A stretch of DNA of 38,661 nucleotides from Vibrio sp. UBA2441 (GCA_002342685.1 DDQN01000013.1:1-38661); one strand, 5' to 3'; positions 14,995-23,587 are shown, counted from the first letter of the stretch. The notes: generated from the sequence alone by a model not told the origin. Numbers and translations are program-made.

Positions 14995-15789
14995 CTATTC
15001 ATCTAAATATTCATCCAGATATTCATCTAGGTATTCTTCTTCCTCTTCATCAATTTCATCGCTGGTAATTTGTGCCTTGTAATCTCTACGTTGTAAATAG
15101 ATATCCCGGGTAAAAAGATAAGAGTCGGGAGAGGCTTCTAATGTTGGTTCTTGAGATACTAGTTGTGCCCGCGACTCCATTCCCTCTATCATCCACTTGC
15201 CAAAAGAGCCCCAGAAATTCAGATAAGACAGCGGCGCATACAAACCATCAACTACATCTGCTGATTCCCTTACCGTCGCAGGACCATAACCAGGTAATAC
15301 CACATACGGCCCGTTGCCTACGCCATAATGCCCCGCAACGTCACTAAAGGAACGGTCATCTTCTTTAGAAATCCCTCCCGCACCTGCAACATCGAATAAA
15401 CCAAAAATACCAAACACCGAATTTATCCAGAATCGATTAAAGTGAGTAACGGCTTGCTGACCATTGCCCATTAAAAGATCATTAATCATGCTTGAAGGCT
15501 CATCCAGATTAGACAAAAAATTTGAAATTCCGCTACGAACAGGTGATGGCGTATAATCTACATAAGCCAGTGATACGGGTCTAACAAGGTAAGGGTCTAA
15601 ATAGTCGTAATTCAACGTCCACATTGCGCGATTAAACCCTTCAAAAGGGTCACTCGGTTGAGAGTTATCTGCTTGGTTTTGTTGATCAGTTTGCTCGCTA
15701 TAGTCGTACTGTTCTGGAGCCGACGAGCACCCTAAAACGAATAGAGTTAGCATCAAAATAGACAAATATTTCAAACGAACAACCATCAT
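14995..15789 (-). CDS. mlaA: Phospholipid-binding outer-membrane lipoprotein MlaA (VacJ)
   Basis: Outer-membrane component of the Mla pathway, which removes mislocalised phospholipids from the outer leaflet and passes them to MlaC. The chosen start (ATG 15789, 264 aa) gives a lipoprotein signal MMVVRLKYLSILMLTLFVLGC with lipobox LGC; AAGGA lies 11 nt upstream. An upstream in-frame ATG at 15828 falls inside the ccm terminator hairpin and would spoil the signal, so it is rejected. The domain begins DPFEGFNRAMWTLNYDYLDPY and includes the conserved NRFWINSVFGIFGLFDVAG and GVGNGPYVVLPGYGP segments. Odd feature: an acidic tail ending in three YLDE repeats. No promoter is obvious; it may depend on read-through from ccmI or a promoter inside ccmI. 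Confidence 0.95.
   Translation of the reverse strand: MMVVRLKYLSILMLTLFVLGCSSAPEQYDYSEQTDQQNQADNSQPSDPFEGFNRAMWTLNYDYLDPYLVRPVSLAYVDYTPSPVRSGISNFLSNLDEPSSMINDLLMGNGQQAVTHFNRFWINSVFGIFGLFDVAGAGGISKEDDRSFSDVAGHYGVGNGPYVVLPGYGPATVRESADVVDGLYAPLSYLNFWGSFGKWMIEGMESRAQLVSQEPTLEASPDSYLFTRDIYLQRRDYKAQITSDEIDEEEEEYLDEYLDEYLDE
14998..15033 (-). repeat. In-frame 12-bp tandem repeat encoding (YLDE)3 at the MlaA C-terminus
   Basis: Three consecutive 12-bp units encode YLDE-YLDE-YLDE up to the stop codon, preceded by IDEEEEE. Units differ at a few synonymous positions, so they are not brand-new duplications. Confidence 0.9.
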
Positions 15790-15811
15790 GCGGAAACTTA
15801 TCCTTAAGTAA

Positions 15812-15837
15812 TAAAAAAGGCTGGCCAACGCCAGCCT
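15812..15837 (-). terminator. Intrinsic terminator of the ccm operon
   Basis: AGGCTGGC (15818-15825) pairs with GCCAGCCT (15830-15837) around a CAAC loop; the minus strand then has a U run (15817-15813). It starts 19 bp after the ccmI stop and lies only 23 bp upstream of the mlaA start. Confidence 0.9.
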
Positions 15838-15855
15838 ATGTCGACTAGAGGTGTA

Positions 15856-17070
15856 TTAATACTGGTTATTAATCACTAATGCAACAGGTTCCCCTCGATT
15901 TACAACGGAACTCTGGCCATACCAGTCACCATCTTTTGTTGCTACGTTACCATCAGTATCCACTCTGGCCTTAACGATAATAGTTTCCAGACTGGACAAG
16001 CTTTGACCTTCCATCATTACATTACCATCATCTAAAATAACGGTTCTTGGGAAGCTACCCAAAGGATAGCGGGCTGCCGCCATCGGTATAGGAGTGCCTT
16101 TGCCATCATGTACAGAAACAATAAGTAGTGCATCAGAAGGTAGTTCTACGTTACTACCAATAGAAATCGTAATTGGAATACTGGTGTTAGTTACCGGTGT
16201 TCCTAACTTTTTCTCAGCATTTTGAATACTACGTTCAAGCATGTTGTAGCGGCTGTCTTCTGAACCAATTAGCTTCTGCATTGTACGCCAGAAACGAATC
16301 GCTTCTTTATAGTCACTACGCTGAAAAGCATCAAAAGCCAGAAGGGAATATACCCTTAAATCAACGTAATCGTCTTGTAGCAAACGAATAAGGATTGAAC
16401 GTGCTTTTCGCTGATCGGCATCATCTTGTGACATCATCAATGATTGAGCATAACCCAAGCGAACATCCGCATCATCCGGAGATAACTGATAGGCGCGATT
16501 CAACGCCCCGACAGCCGTACTAGCGTCCCTATTTGCCAGCGCAATTCGACCAAGCAACAACCAACCCGCAGAGTCTTCAGGCTGATAATGAAGTCGCGTT
16601 CGCAACGCCAATGTCAAATCTTCCATCTCTTTCTCGGTCAGAGCTTCCCCTTCCTGAGACATTAACTTTTTAGTTAATGATGGCAGTTTTGCGCTGACAC
16701 CTTGCCAGTGACTGACTTGTTCGCTCGCTCCAAATTTGAAGTACATAAAAAAGCTCAATGCAATCACCAGCACTACTGACGGAACAAAGATCGCCATAGT
16801 AGAATAGTGGGTATTATCAATGCGCTTGTTCTCTGAAGGAATATCATCTAAAAGCGATTGTTTAAGATCTAAAACCAGATCTTCGCTATCAGATGCTACC
16901 CCTTCAGACACCTCTTCCTGCAACTCTTCCAGCCGATCTTTATAGAAGGCTTTATTTAGTTCATCACGGCGGGCATCGTCATCAAAACTCTGACGTTTGA
17001 ACAGTGGCAAACCAACAAATATCGCGGCTACGGCCAATAGAGCGACGGTTGATAACCAAAATAGAGTCAT
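15856..17070 (-). CDS. ccmI: Cytochrome c maturation protein CcmI (CycH-type)
   Basis: Haem-lyase complex chaperone that presents apocytochrome c to CcmF/CcmH. The 404-residue protein has an N-terminal membrane helix (TLFWLSTVALLAVAAIFVGLPLF, ~2-24), a cytoplasmic charged loop with a coiled coil (RRDELNKAFYKDRLEELQEEV), a second membrane helix (~95-110) and a periplasmic part with TPR repeats (DSAGWLLLGRIALANRDASTAVGALNRAYQLSPDDADVRLGYA, residues ~163-205) and a C-terminal beta domain. This two-helix plus TPR layout defines CcmI. It overlaps the ccmH stop by one base. It is last gene of the operon, followed by a strong terminator. Confidence 0.93.
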   Translation of the reverse strand: MTLFWLSTVALLAVAAIFVGLPLFKRQSFDDDARRDELNKAFYKDRLEELQEEVSEGVASDSEDLVLDLKQSLLDDIPSENKRIDNTHYSTMAIFVPSVVLVIALSFFMYFKFGASEQVSHWQGVSAKLPSLTKKLMSQEGEALTEKEMEDLTLALRTRLHYQPEDSAGWLLLGRIALANRDASTAVGALNRAYQLSPDDADVRLGYAQSLMMSQDDADQRKARSILIRLLQDDYVDLRVYSLLAFDAFQRSDYKEAIRFWRTMQKLIGSEDSRYNMLERSIQNAEKKLGTPVTNTSIPITISIGSNVELPSDALLIVSVHDGKGTPIPMAAARYPLGSFPRTVILDDGNVMMEGQSLSSLETIIVKARVDTDGNVATKDGDWYGQSSVVNRGEPVALVINNQY

Positions 17071-17549
17071 TATTGCTTATCTCCCTTTTCATCTTCTTTA
17101 AGCAGGGCTTTCAATCTGCTTTCTTTTTCCTTGCTCCAATCCTCATTCTGCGCTGATTTTGCCGCTTTCTTTCTACTATTAACGACAATCAAACCAAAAC
17201 CAATTAAAACAACAATCAGAGGTCCAAGCCATAATATCGACGTTGCAATGGTAAATGGCGGTTTGTACGTAACAAAGTTGCCATAACGATCAATCATATA
17301 ATCTACAATTTCATCGGATGATTTACCTTGCTTGGTCATCTCATAAACTTTTGCTCGCAGGTCTTTAGCGAGTTCAGCATTTGAATCACTAATCGTGTTA
17401 TTTTGACACTTTGGACAACGCAAAGTCTGACTCAGCTCTTTAAACTGCTGCTCTTGTTGCTCATTATCAAATTCATAAACATCAATCGCGGCCATTGCAG
17501 GCATGATAAACAAAAGACAGCTTGCTAAGGCGATCACTAGCTTTTTCAT
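17070..17549 (-). CDS. ccmH: Cytochrome c maturation protein CcmH (thiol-disulfide component)
   Basis: Membrane-anchored thiol oxidoreductase that keeps apocytochrome c cysteines reduced for haem ligation. Signal peptide ~1-20 (ending AMA), then the redox motif LRCPKCQN with Cys45 and Cys48, the family block IVDYMIDRYGNFVTYKPPF, and a transmembrane helix ~106-126. At 159 aa this is the short CcmH; the TPR part that is fused in E. coli CcmH is the separate ccmI gene here. Start overlaps ccmG by 4 bp and its stop overlaps ccmI by 1 bp, so translation is coupled. Confidence 0.95.
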   Translation of the reverse strand: MKKLVIALASCLLFIMPAMAAIDVYEFDNEQQEQQFKELSQTLRCPKCQNNTISDSNAELAKDLRAKVYEMTKQGKSSDEIVDYMIDRYGNFVTYKPPFTIATSILWLGPLIVVLIGFGLIVVNSRKKAAKSAQNEDWSKEKESRLKALLKEDEKGDKQ

Positions 17550-18100
17550 TTCTTCGCCTCTGCAATCATTTGTTGGTATAACGGTTCAAGTGTTTCTGCC
17601 CAGTTCCGGCTATTAACATCACCGACATGACGGTATCGAATCGTTCCATTAGCATCAATCAAATAAGTCTCCGGCGCACCATATACACCTAAGTCTAACC
17701 CAAGCATTCCATCACCATCAAACAGACTGATTAGGTAAGGGTTACCCAAATCATTGAGCCACCCTGTTGCTTTAAATCTATCATCTTTATAATTCAGTCC
17801 GATGATTTTAACGCCGCGCTCAGCAAGCTTATTTAAATACTGATGCTCTGCGTAACAAGTCGGGCACCATGTAGCCCATACATTTAGCAGCAATGGCTCA
17901 CCTTTAAAGATAGCTTGGTCATAAAGCTTTCCAGGTTCAGCAAGGTCTTCCAATTTAAATTCCGGTACTGATTTTCCCACCAAGACTGATTCTAGTTTGG
18001 TAGGATCTTCACCATCAGCATTTCTAGACAACTGGACGATAAAAACAACAACCAACGCCAAGAAAAGAACAAGTGGGATAAATAAAATCTTCTTATTCAT
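17546..18100 (-). CDS. ccmG: Thiol:disulfide interchange protein CcmG/DsbE
   Basis: Periplasmic, membrane-tethered thioredoxin-like protein that reduces CcmH/apocytochrome c cysteines. N-terminal membrane anchor ~4-24; thioredoxin fold from ~45 with active site WATWCPTCYAEH (Cys79, Cys82), cis-Pro region GAPETYLID and the GxxR-type RYRHVGDV end. The 184 aa match the family. The gene starts 1 bp after the ccmF stop and overlaps ccmH by 4 bp. The glutamate of the usual acidic GNP/GNE-type segment cannot be judged reliably. Identification is secure. Confidence 0.95.
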   Translation of the reverse strand: MNKKILFIPLVLFLALVVVFIVQLSRNADGEDPTKLESVLVGKSVPEFKLEDLAEPGKLYDQAIFKGEPLLLNVWATWCPTCYAEHQYLNKLAERGVKIIGLNYKDDRFKATGWLNDLGNPYLISLFDGDGMLGLDLGVYGAPETYLIDANGTIRYRHVGDVNSRNWAETLEPLYQQMIAEAKK

Positions 18101-18101
18101 A

Positions 18102-20060
18102 TTACGCCCTTACTTCATGAGCTTTTTTTCTAAATCTGTATCGCTTATCGCTCATCGCAATAAGACCACCAAGGGCCATAAATATACTGCCCGCCCATAT
18201 CCAGCGGATAAATGGTTTGTAATATAATCGAACCGCCCATGCACCCTCTTCATCTAAACGCTCACCCATTGCAATATAAAGATCACGGGTAAAACCAACC
18301 TCTAACGCAGCTTCCGTCATCATAGACCGAGTTGTTGTGTAAAAACGTTTTTCAGCATGAAGTGTATTCACATAATTACCATTTTGTGTAATTTCAAAAT
18401 CGGCAATATAACCATCATAGTTAGGACCATCCTTTTCTCTCACCCCTGAGAAATAGAAGTCATAATCCAGAATCTGGAAGCTTTCTCCCGGCGCCAAACG
18501 AACATCGCGTTCAATACTGTAGTTCTGCACCATTGCGATACCGATAACCGTAACGGCCAAACCGATATGCCCCATCATCATTGACCAGTGACTCTTTTGC
18601 AGCTTTTTAATGCCAACCATAAATGAATTGCGATGTGTCGCTCTCTGGTAAAGCTCAAAGCAGTGCATGGTTATTATCCACAATGCCATTACCCACCCCA
18701 TATATGCGAGGCCAGTAAAACGTTCTGCAAAGGCAAGTACACAAACAGCAGCGAGTGTCAAAGAGACCGCAGCGCTTACCAACATAGGCTTAGCAAGTGA
18801 GGATATATTGTCTTTTTTCCAACGGATCAGTGGCCCGACACCAATTAGGAATGAAAAAGGAATCATCAACCAGCTGAACAACATATTAAAGAAAGGAGCA
18901 CCAATGGATACCGAACCTAGCCCTATTTGCTTGTGAATAAGCGGCAGTAATGTCCCGACAAGCACAACAACCAAAGCAGCAACGAGCAATATATTGTTAG
19001 CTAATAAGCCATTTTCTCTTGAGAAAAGTGCAAAATTGCTCCTGACCCTCACTGTTGAACCCTTCATCGCAAACAAGAGCAATGAACCACCGATTACAAA
19101 GATTAAGAAACCAAGTATGAACATACCTCTTGCTGGGTCTGAAGCAAACGCGTGCACCGAAACCAAGATACCGGAACGGACGAGGAAGGTTCCTAACAAG
19201 CTCAAAGAGAATGCAGAGATGGCCAACAGAACTGTCCAGGCTTTAAATGTACCTCGTTTCTCAGTCACCGCTAATGAGTGCATTAAAGCGGTACCAGCGA
19301 GCCACGGCATGAATGACGCATTCTCTACGGGATCCCAGAACCACCATCCGCCCCAGCCAAGTTCATAGTACGCCCACCAAGAGCCTAGAGAGATACCTAG
19401 GGTTAGAAATACCCAAGCAGCGGTTGTCCAAGGTCTAGACCATCGTGCCCACGCCGTATCTAAACGTCCGGTCATTAGTGAGGCAATAGCAAAAGAGAAC
19501 GCCACTGAGAAGCCGACATAACCCATATATAGCATCGGTGGATGTATTATTAATCCAGGATCCTGAAGCAGTGGATTTAGATCTCGTCCGTTAATTGGGA
19601 AAAATGGCAAGGTTCGCAAAAACGGGTTTGATGTTAGGATAATAAATAGCAAAAAACCAACGGTAATAATCCCCATTACCGATAGTACTCTCGCTACCGA
19701 TTCTTGTGGCATTCCGCGGCTAAATACCGCTACAGCAACTGTCCAACCAGCCTGAATAAGAACCCAAAGAAGTAACGAACCTTCATGAGCCCCCCAAACC
19801 GCTGTCAGACGATAATACCAAGGTAATGCGCTATTCGAATTGCTCGCTACATATTGTACGGTGAAATCATTGGTGTAAAACGCCCAAAGCAAAACACAAA
19901 ATGACAACGCAAGCATAAGGAACATGCCCCAAGAAAGCGGTCTTGCAGTACTCATCAGTACTTGTGATTGCTTAGACGCACCTACCATTGGCAAGATACT
20001 TAATAATACCGCTAACCCTAATGAAACAATCAGCGCAAAGTGACCAATCTCAACAATCAT
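18102..20060 (-). CDS. ccmF: Haem lyase subunit CcmF
   Basis: Large polytopic membrane protein (652 aa) that accepts haem from CcmE and attaches it to apocytochrome c. The tryptophan-rich WWD domain is seen at ~235-252 (GWGGWWFWDPVENASFMPW). The four histidines that coordinate haem in E. coli align by position: His173 (IIHPPMLYMG), His261 (MHSLAV), His303 (SVHAFASDP), and one in the MMGHIGLAV segment. Many hydrophobic helices run through the protein, and the C-terminal periplasmic loop is followed by the final helix. It overlaps ccmE by 4 bp. Nothing unusual is seen. Confidence 0.97.
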   Translation of the reverse strand: MIVEIGHFALIVSLGLAVLLSILPMVGASKQSQVLMSTARPLSWGMFLMLALSFCVLLWAFYTNDFTVQYVASNSNSALPWYYRLTAVWGAHEGSLLLWVLIQAGWTVAVAVFSRGMPQESVARVLSVMGIITVGFLLFIILTSNPFLRTLPFFPINGRDLNPLLQDPGLIIHPPMLYMGYVGFSVAFSFAIASLMTGRLDTAWARWSRPWTTAAWVFLTLGISLGSWWAYYELGWGGWWFWDPVENASFMPWLAGTALMHSLAVTEKRGTFKAWTVLLAISAFSLSLLGTFLVRSGILVSVHAFASDPARGMFILGFLIFVIGGSLLLFAMKGSTVRVRSNFALFSRENGLLANNILLVAALVVVLVGTLLPLIHKQIGLGSVSIGAPFFNMLFSWLMIPFSFLIGVGPLIRWKKDNISSLAKPMLVSAAVSLTLAAVCVLAFAERFTGLAYMGWVMALWIITMHCFELYQRATHRNSFMVGIKKLQKSHWSMMMGHIGLAVTVIGIAMVQNYSIERDVRLAPGESFQILDYDFYFSGVREKDGPNYDGYIADFEITQNGNYVNTLHAEKRFYTTTRSMMTEAALEVGFTRDLYIAMGERLDEEGAWAVRLYYKPFIRWIWAGSIFMALGGLIAMSDKRYRFRKKAHEVRA

Positions 20061-20542
20061 TGATCACTTCCTTTAAGTTGTTCTTCACTATAACCCATCG
20101 GCTCATGTACTTTTTCCATCGCTTCTGCTACTTCAGGTGGCATATAATCTTCGTCGTGCTTGGCGAGTACTTCAAACGCTTCAATCGTGTTCGCTGTTTT
20201 TAACACGCCTTGCGCAACAATACCCTGCCCTTCACGGAACAAGTCAGGAAGGATACCATCATATTCAACGGTAACTTTAGGCCCTACATCAGCCAGTTCA
20301 AAAAATACTTTCAGAGATTGAGGATCTCGTTTAACCGAACCCTCAACAACCATGCCACCGATTCGAAGACGTTGTCCTACTTCAGGCTTTGTCCCGTCAG
20401 GTTTACCATAAACTAACTCTGTCGGGGTATAGAAAAGGTCCATATTCTGGTTAAGAGCATAAATAACAAGACCAACCGTCGCACTAAACCCCATAAACAG
20501 AGCGAGAATAATACCGAGTCTTTTTTTACGTCTTGGGGTCAT
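20057..20542 (-). CDS. ccmE: Haem chaperone CcmE
   Basis: Periplasmic membrane-anchored chaperone that covalently binds haem through a histidine and carries it to CcmF. The 161-residue protein has an N-terminal anchor (~9-29), an OB-fold beta barrel, and the haem-binding segment LAKHDEDY with His129 and Tyr133, equivalent to E. coli His130/Tyr134. Typical LRIGGMVVEGSV strand present (~59-70). It overlaps both neighbours by 4 bp (ccmD and ccmF), as expected of tightly coupled ccm genes. Confidence 0.96.
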   Translation of the reverse strand: MTPRRKKRLGIILALFMGFSATVGLVIYALNQNMDLFYTPTELVYGKPDGTKPEVGQRLRIGGMVVEGSVKRDPQSLKVFFELADVGPKVTVEYDGILPDLFREGQGIVAQGVLKTANTIEAFEVLAKHDEDYMPPEVAEAMEKVHEPMGYSEEQLKGSDQ

Positions 20543-20745
20543 AATGTGTTCTCCAAATTCTTCGCAGCTTCAATCCGGGCTTGTCTTTCTTGTTTATTCT
20601 TTATCTCTTTTTTAATTTTCTTTCCTGCAGATAGGCTATTAATTAATAAAATCAACATAGATAAAGCGGTGATACCAAACGCACTCCATACATAAGCGGC
20701 ATAGCCTCCCATCGCAACAAAGTCGCTAAAACTTTCAAAATGCAT
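20539..20745 (-). CDS. ccmD: Cytochrome c maturation protein CcmD
   Basis: Small membrane protein (68 aa) of the CcmABCD haem-release complex. It has the family start FxSFxDFxAMGGYAAYVWSAF, one transmembrane helix (~17-37) and a basic cytoplasmic tail (GKKIKKEIKNKQERQAR). Such short genes are often missed. It lies 5 bp after ccmC and overlaps ccmE by 4 bp, in the canonical position. Confidence 0.94.
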   Translation of the reverse strand: MHFESFSDFVAMGGYAAYVWSAFGITALSMLILLINSLSAGKKIKKEIKNKQERQARIEAAKNLENTL

Positions 20746-20750
20746 AACGA

Positions 20751-21494
20751 TTAAGACCTCTCAGAAGAAACGAGCGCCTGAACCCAGGGGCGGTGGCTCT
20801 CTTTAGATAAGATTTCATTTTTAAAACGAATCAAGGTGACGCTGGCAAAGAAGAATGCAAAGCCAAACACATTTAAAAGCAATGGCCAAAGCATATCTGA
20901 AGAAATTGAGGGTTTAGCAAATTTTGTAATACTTGCACCTTGATGAAGGGTATTCCACCATTCAACAGAGAAATGAATGATTGGCAAATTAATAACACCA
21001 ACAATGGCAAGAATACCTGCTGCTTTTGCTGCTGTTTTCTGATCATCAAATGCGTGATACAGGGCGATAACACCAAGATATAAAAATAGGAGTATCAGTT
21101 CAGATGTCAGTCGTGCATCCCAAACCCACCATGCACCCCACATAGGTTTACCCCACACAGCACCTGTAACAAGGGCTATGAAAGTAAACACTGCGCCTAC
21201 CGGGGCCATTGCTGCCGCCGCCATATTGGACAGTTTAAGTTGCCAGACCAATCCAATAAACGCGGCAATTGCCATGGACATATACGCACCCATTGACCAA
21301 ATTGCAGAGGGAACATGGATATATATAATTCGGAAGCTGTCACCTTGCTGATAATCAGATGGCGCAAATGCTAACCCCCAGACAGTACCAATCGACAGAC
21401 AGAGAATTGCAATTACAGCAAACCAAGGGAGCAACTTATTACACAAATTATAAGTTGTCTCGGGCTTTGAATAGGGGTGGAGCCACTTCCACAT
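20751..21494 (-). CDS. ccmC: Haem exporter/handling protein CcmC
   Basis: Six-helix membrane protein (247 aa) that loads haem onto CcmE in the periplasm. The WWD motif is present in GAWWVWDARLTSELILL (~120-136), and both haem-ligand histidines occur at E. coli numbering: His60 (IIYIHVPSA) and His184 (WWNTLHQGAS). A 105-bp gap separates it from ccmB, unusual within this otherwise overlapping operon; the gap has a small 6-bp hairpin (TTCTCT-GAA-AGAGAA, 21525-21539) but no clear terminator or promoter. Confidence 0.96.
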   Translation of the reverse strand: MWKWLHPYSKPETTYNLCNKLLPWFAVIAILCLSIGTVWGLAFAPSDYQQGDSFRIIYIHVPSAIWSMGAYMSMAIAAFIGLVWQLKLSNMAAAAMAPVGAVFTFIALVTGAVWGKPMWGAWWVWDARLTSELILLFLYLGVIALYHAFDDQKTAAKAAGILAIVGVINLPIIHFSVEWWNTLHQGASITKFAKPSISSDMLWPLLLNVFGFAFFFASVTLIRFKNEILSKESHRPWVQALVSSERS

Positions 21495-21599
21495 GATAAT
21501 TTCTCGCTCTTACTTCTCAGGAACTTCTCTGAAAGAGAAACTCTCATCGTATTATTTGTTAAAAGTGAAACAATACCTAGAAGGTGTTGTTTCTCCGTT

Positions 21600-22268
21600 C
21601 TAATTCACACTTACACGAAGTGCCGCACTAATTGCAAAAGGAGTCAAGGTCACAGAGCCGACAAGCATAGCTGCCATTATAGCGAGCTGGCCATTGTAAG
21701 GCACTCCTAGACTAGCTGCGTCTATTGCCGAAGTTGCAAAAATTAATATCGGTATATAAAGAGGCAGAACCAGCAAACTTAATAGTACTCCCCCTTTTTG
21801 TAGCCCGACGGTTAACGCAACACCAATTGCGCCAATAAAGCTTAATGTTGGAGTTCCTACCAATAACGTCAGTACAACGGTTAACCAAGTATTAAAATCT
21901 AATGATAACAAAACCGCAAGCAGTGGGCTGATAATGATTAGAGGCAGTCCAGTCAACAACCAATGAGCAATGACTTTTGCTATAACCACCAATTGCAGCG
22001 GCAAAGGCATTAGCATCATTTGCTCTAGCGAACCATCTTGAAAGTCATCTCTGAATAAACGTTCTAGTGACAACAGTGCCGATAGAAGGGCTGCTACCCA
22101 AACAATGCCTGCCGCGATTCTCGCCAGAAGATTCGGTTCAGGGCCGATACTTAATGGGAACAGTGTAATAACGATAATAAAAAACCACAGAGGATTTAAA
22201 ACATCCGCTTGTCGACGAAACGCTATTAATAGTTCTCTTCTTATAATCATTAACATAGATTGGATCAT
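21600..22268 (-). CDS. ccmB: Haem exporter ABC permease CcmB
   Basis: Integral membrane subunit (222 aa, about six helices) of the CcmAB transporter, whose ATPase activity releases haem-loaded CcmE from CcmC. Family segments include the start RRELLIAFRRQADVLNPLWFF, the LFRDDFQDGSLEQMMLMPLPL loop and the GTPTLSFIGAIGVALTVGL helix. It begins 1 bp after ccmA. No anomalies. Confidence 0.95.
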   Translation of the reverse strand: MIQSMLMIIRRELLIAFRRQADVLNPLWFFIIVITLFPLSIGPEPNLLARIAAGIVWVAALLSALLSLERLFRDDFQDGSLEQMMLMPLPLQLVVIAKVIAHWLLTGLPLIIISPLLAVLLSLDFNTWLTVVLTLLVGTPTLSFIGAIGVALTVGLQKGGVLLSLLVLPLYIPILIFATSAIDAASLGVPYNGQLAIMAAMLVGSVTLTPFAISAALRVSVN

Positions 22269-22269
22269 G

Positions 22270-22887
22270 CTAATTACCTAGTTTGATTTTTCGCAGCATC
22301 GGCGAGTCAGTAAACATATCCTGATGAGTAGTAATCAGAACGATTCCCCCGTTTTCCGCATGCTGGAGAAAAAGATTTTCCAATACTTTAACTCCTTGCT
22401 TATCAATGGCCGTCAATGGTTCATCCAATATCCAAAGAGGTTGGTTGCTTAGCCAAAGTCGGCCTAAAGCAACTCGTCTTTGTTGGCCAGCTGAAAGCTG
22501 AGCAACCGGGACATCTTCTCTACCAGCTAAGCCGACTTGCGCTAGAGTTGACCAAATTGACTCTTTATCCATATTGGATTTCTGAATTGATTGATAAAAA
22601 GAAAGGTTTTCGAAACCAGTAAGTTCGCGCTTAACTCCGGTCTGATGACCTAGAAAAAGCAAATCCTGATGAAACAGATCCCGGTTACGGCTAGTACCCA
22701 GACCATTCCAAAGTATTTCACCAGAGTCACAGTCACCCAAACCAGCAATTATTCTTAATAGCGTGGTTTTACCAGTGCCGTTTCGACCTTCAATTTGAAC
22801 AATTTCACCCGCGCTAATTTTAAACGAGAGGTCTTCGAACAGAACTCTGTCATCACGGATAGCAGTAAGATTTGAGACTTCTAACAT
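22270..22887 (-). CDS. ccmA: Cytochrome c biogenesis ATP-binding protein CcmA
   Basis: ABC-type ATPase (205 aa) of the CcmAB(CD) complex at the inner membrane. Walker A GRNGTGKTT (~34-42), signature LSAGQQRRVALGRL, Walker B PLWILDEPLTAID, and the switch histidine region LITTHQ are all present. First gene of ccmABCDEFGHI. The promoter must lie within 22888-23067 (226-bp gap to the DUF2802 gene, which also holds the terminator at 23068). I saw no FNR-type TTGAT-N4-ATCAA site there and no gene. Confidence 0.96.
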   Translation of the reverse strand: MLEVSNLTAIRDDRVLFEDLSFKISAGEIVQIEGRNGTGKTTLLRIIAGLGDCDSGEILWNGLGTSRNRDLFHQDLLFLGHQTGVKRELTGFENLSFYQSIQKSNMDKESIWSTLAQVGLAGREDVPVAQLSAGQQRRVALGRLWLSNQPLWILDEPLTAIDKQGVKVLENLFLQHAENGGIVLITTHQDMFTDSPMLRKIKLGN

Positions 22888-23067
22888 GGGTACTAAACAT
22901 TAATAAATGAATGGGCATATTAACACATGCACGCGTATCCTATGTAGTAGATACACAACATGAAACATAATTTATTACCGCTTGCCACTTAGCCTTCGTC
23001 ACAGAATAACAAATTTATTATCATTCAATCATCTACTGCATTTTAAACGTACAAAAAGCAACCAATA

Positions 23068-23094
23068 AAAAAAGAAGCGTAACGCTTCTTTTTT
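23068..23094. terminator. Bidirectional-looking terminator of the flagellar/chemotaxis operon
   Basis: AAAAAAGAAGCG (23068-23079) pairs with CGCTTCTTTTTT (23083-23094) around TAA. On the minus strand the hairpin ends in a U-run, 20 bp after the DUF2802 stop. It closes the long operon begun at flhA and insulates the ccm operon. Confidence 0.92.
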
Positions 23095-23113
23095 ATTATT
23101 TAGTCACTTAGGG

Positions 23114-23587
23114 TCAAGATCGTTTCGGTGTTCGAGTGTCTGCTCTTAGTGGCGGGATTTTTTCTTTACCAGAAATTTTGTTTTGCAAAGCCATCATTAA
23201 CTCAGCTTCGGCTTTAGGTAATTCACACTCTTCTATCAGCTCATTAACGTCAGCACCAAGCTGTACCATTTTGCTGGCGCGTGAGTACATCCGGCTATCT
23301 GTATCTGCGTGCTCTAATTCAGTTACACGCTCAGACAAATGTTGAATAACATCTTGCTGCTCAGAAACTTTCTGTCCCAAACCTACAACGACTGATCGAA
23401 CTTCAAGTAACTGATTGTTAGCCCTAACGACTTCTTTTTCCATTCCTCGCACAACCTGCCGATGACTATCCACAAGCGATTGAGTTTGTTTTCGACCCAT
23501 AAGCCAAAATACAAAGATGACGAGAGCAATACCAATGCCCCCGCCCAAAACGAATATCAGCATATTTGAATCAAACGACTCCACCAT
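23114..23587 (-). CDS. DUF2802 membrane coiled-coil protein of unknown function
   Basis: A 157-residue protein of the DUF2802 family, regularly found after cheW in polar-flagellated gamma-proteobacteria. Residues ~9-30 form one membrane helix (MLIFVLGGGIGIALVIFVFWLM). Residues ~40-95 are predicted coiled coil (heptad-like: EVVRANNQLLEVRSVVVGLGQKV). Residues ~100-136 (MYSRASKMVQLGADVNELIEECELPKAEAELMMAL) resemble the small helix-turn-helix-like motif seen at the end of some membrane-anchored proteins. The tail is basic. Its ATG follows the cheW stop with no gap. Function is not known; position suggests a part in polar array or flagellar placement (inference). Confidence 0.85.
   Translation of the reverse strand: MVESFDSNMLIFVLGGGIGIALVIFVFWLMGRKQTQSLVDSHRQVVRGMEKEVVRANNQLLEVRSVVVGLGQKVSEQQDVIQHLSERVTELEHADTDSRMYSRASKMVQLGADVNELIEECELPKAEAELMMALQNKISGKEKIPPLRADTRTPKRS

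Noticed and set aside
15790..15828. Longer mlaA start at 15828
   Set aside because: It lies inside the ccm terminator hairpin, has no ribosome binding site and would put 13 extra residues in front of a normal lipoprotein signal.
22888..23067. FNR or ArcA control site in front of ccmA
   Set aside because: ccm operons are often oxygen-regulated, but no TTGAT-N4-ATCAA palindrome or other convincing site was seen by eye in this gap.
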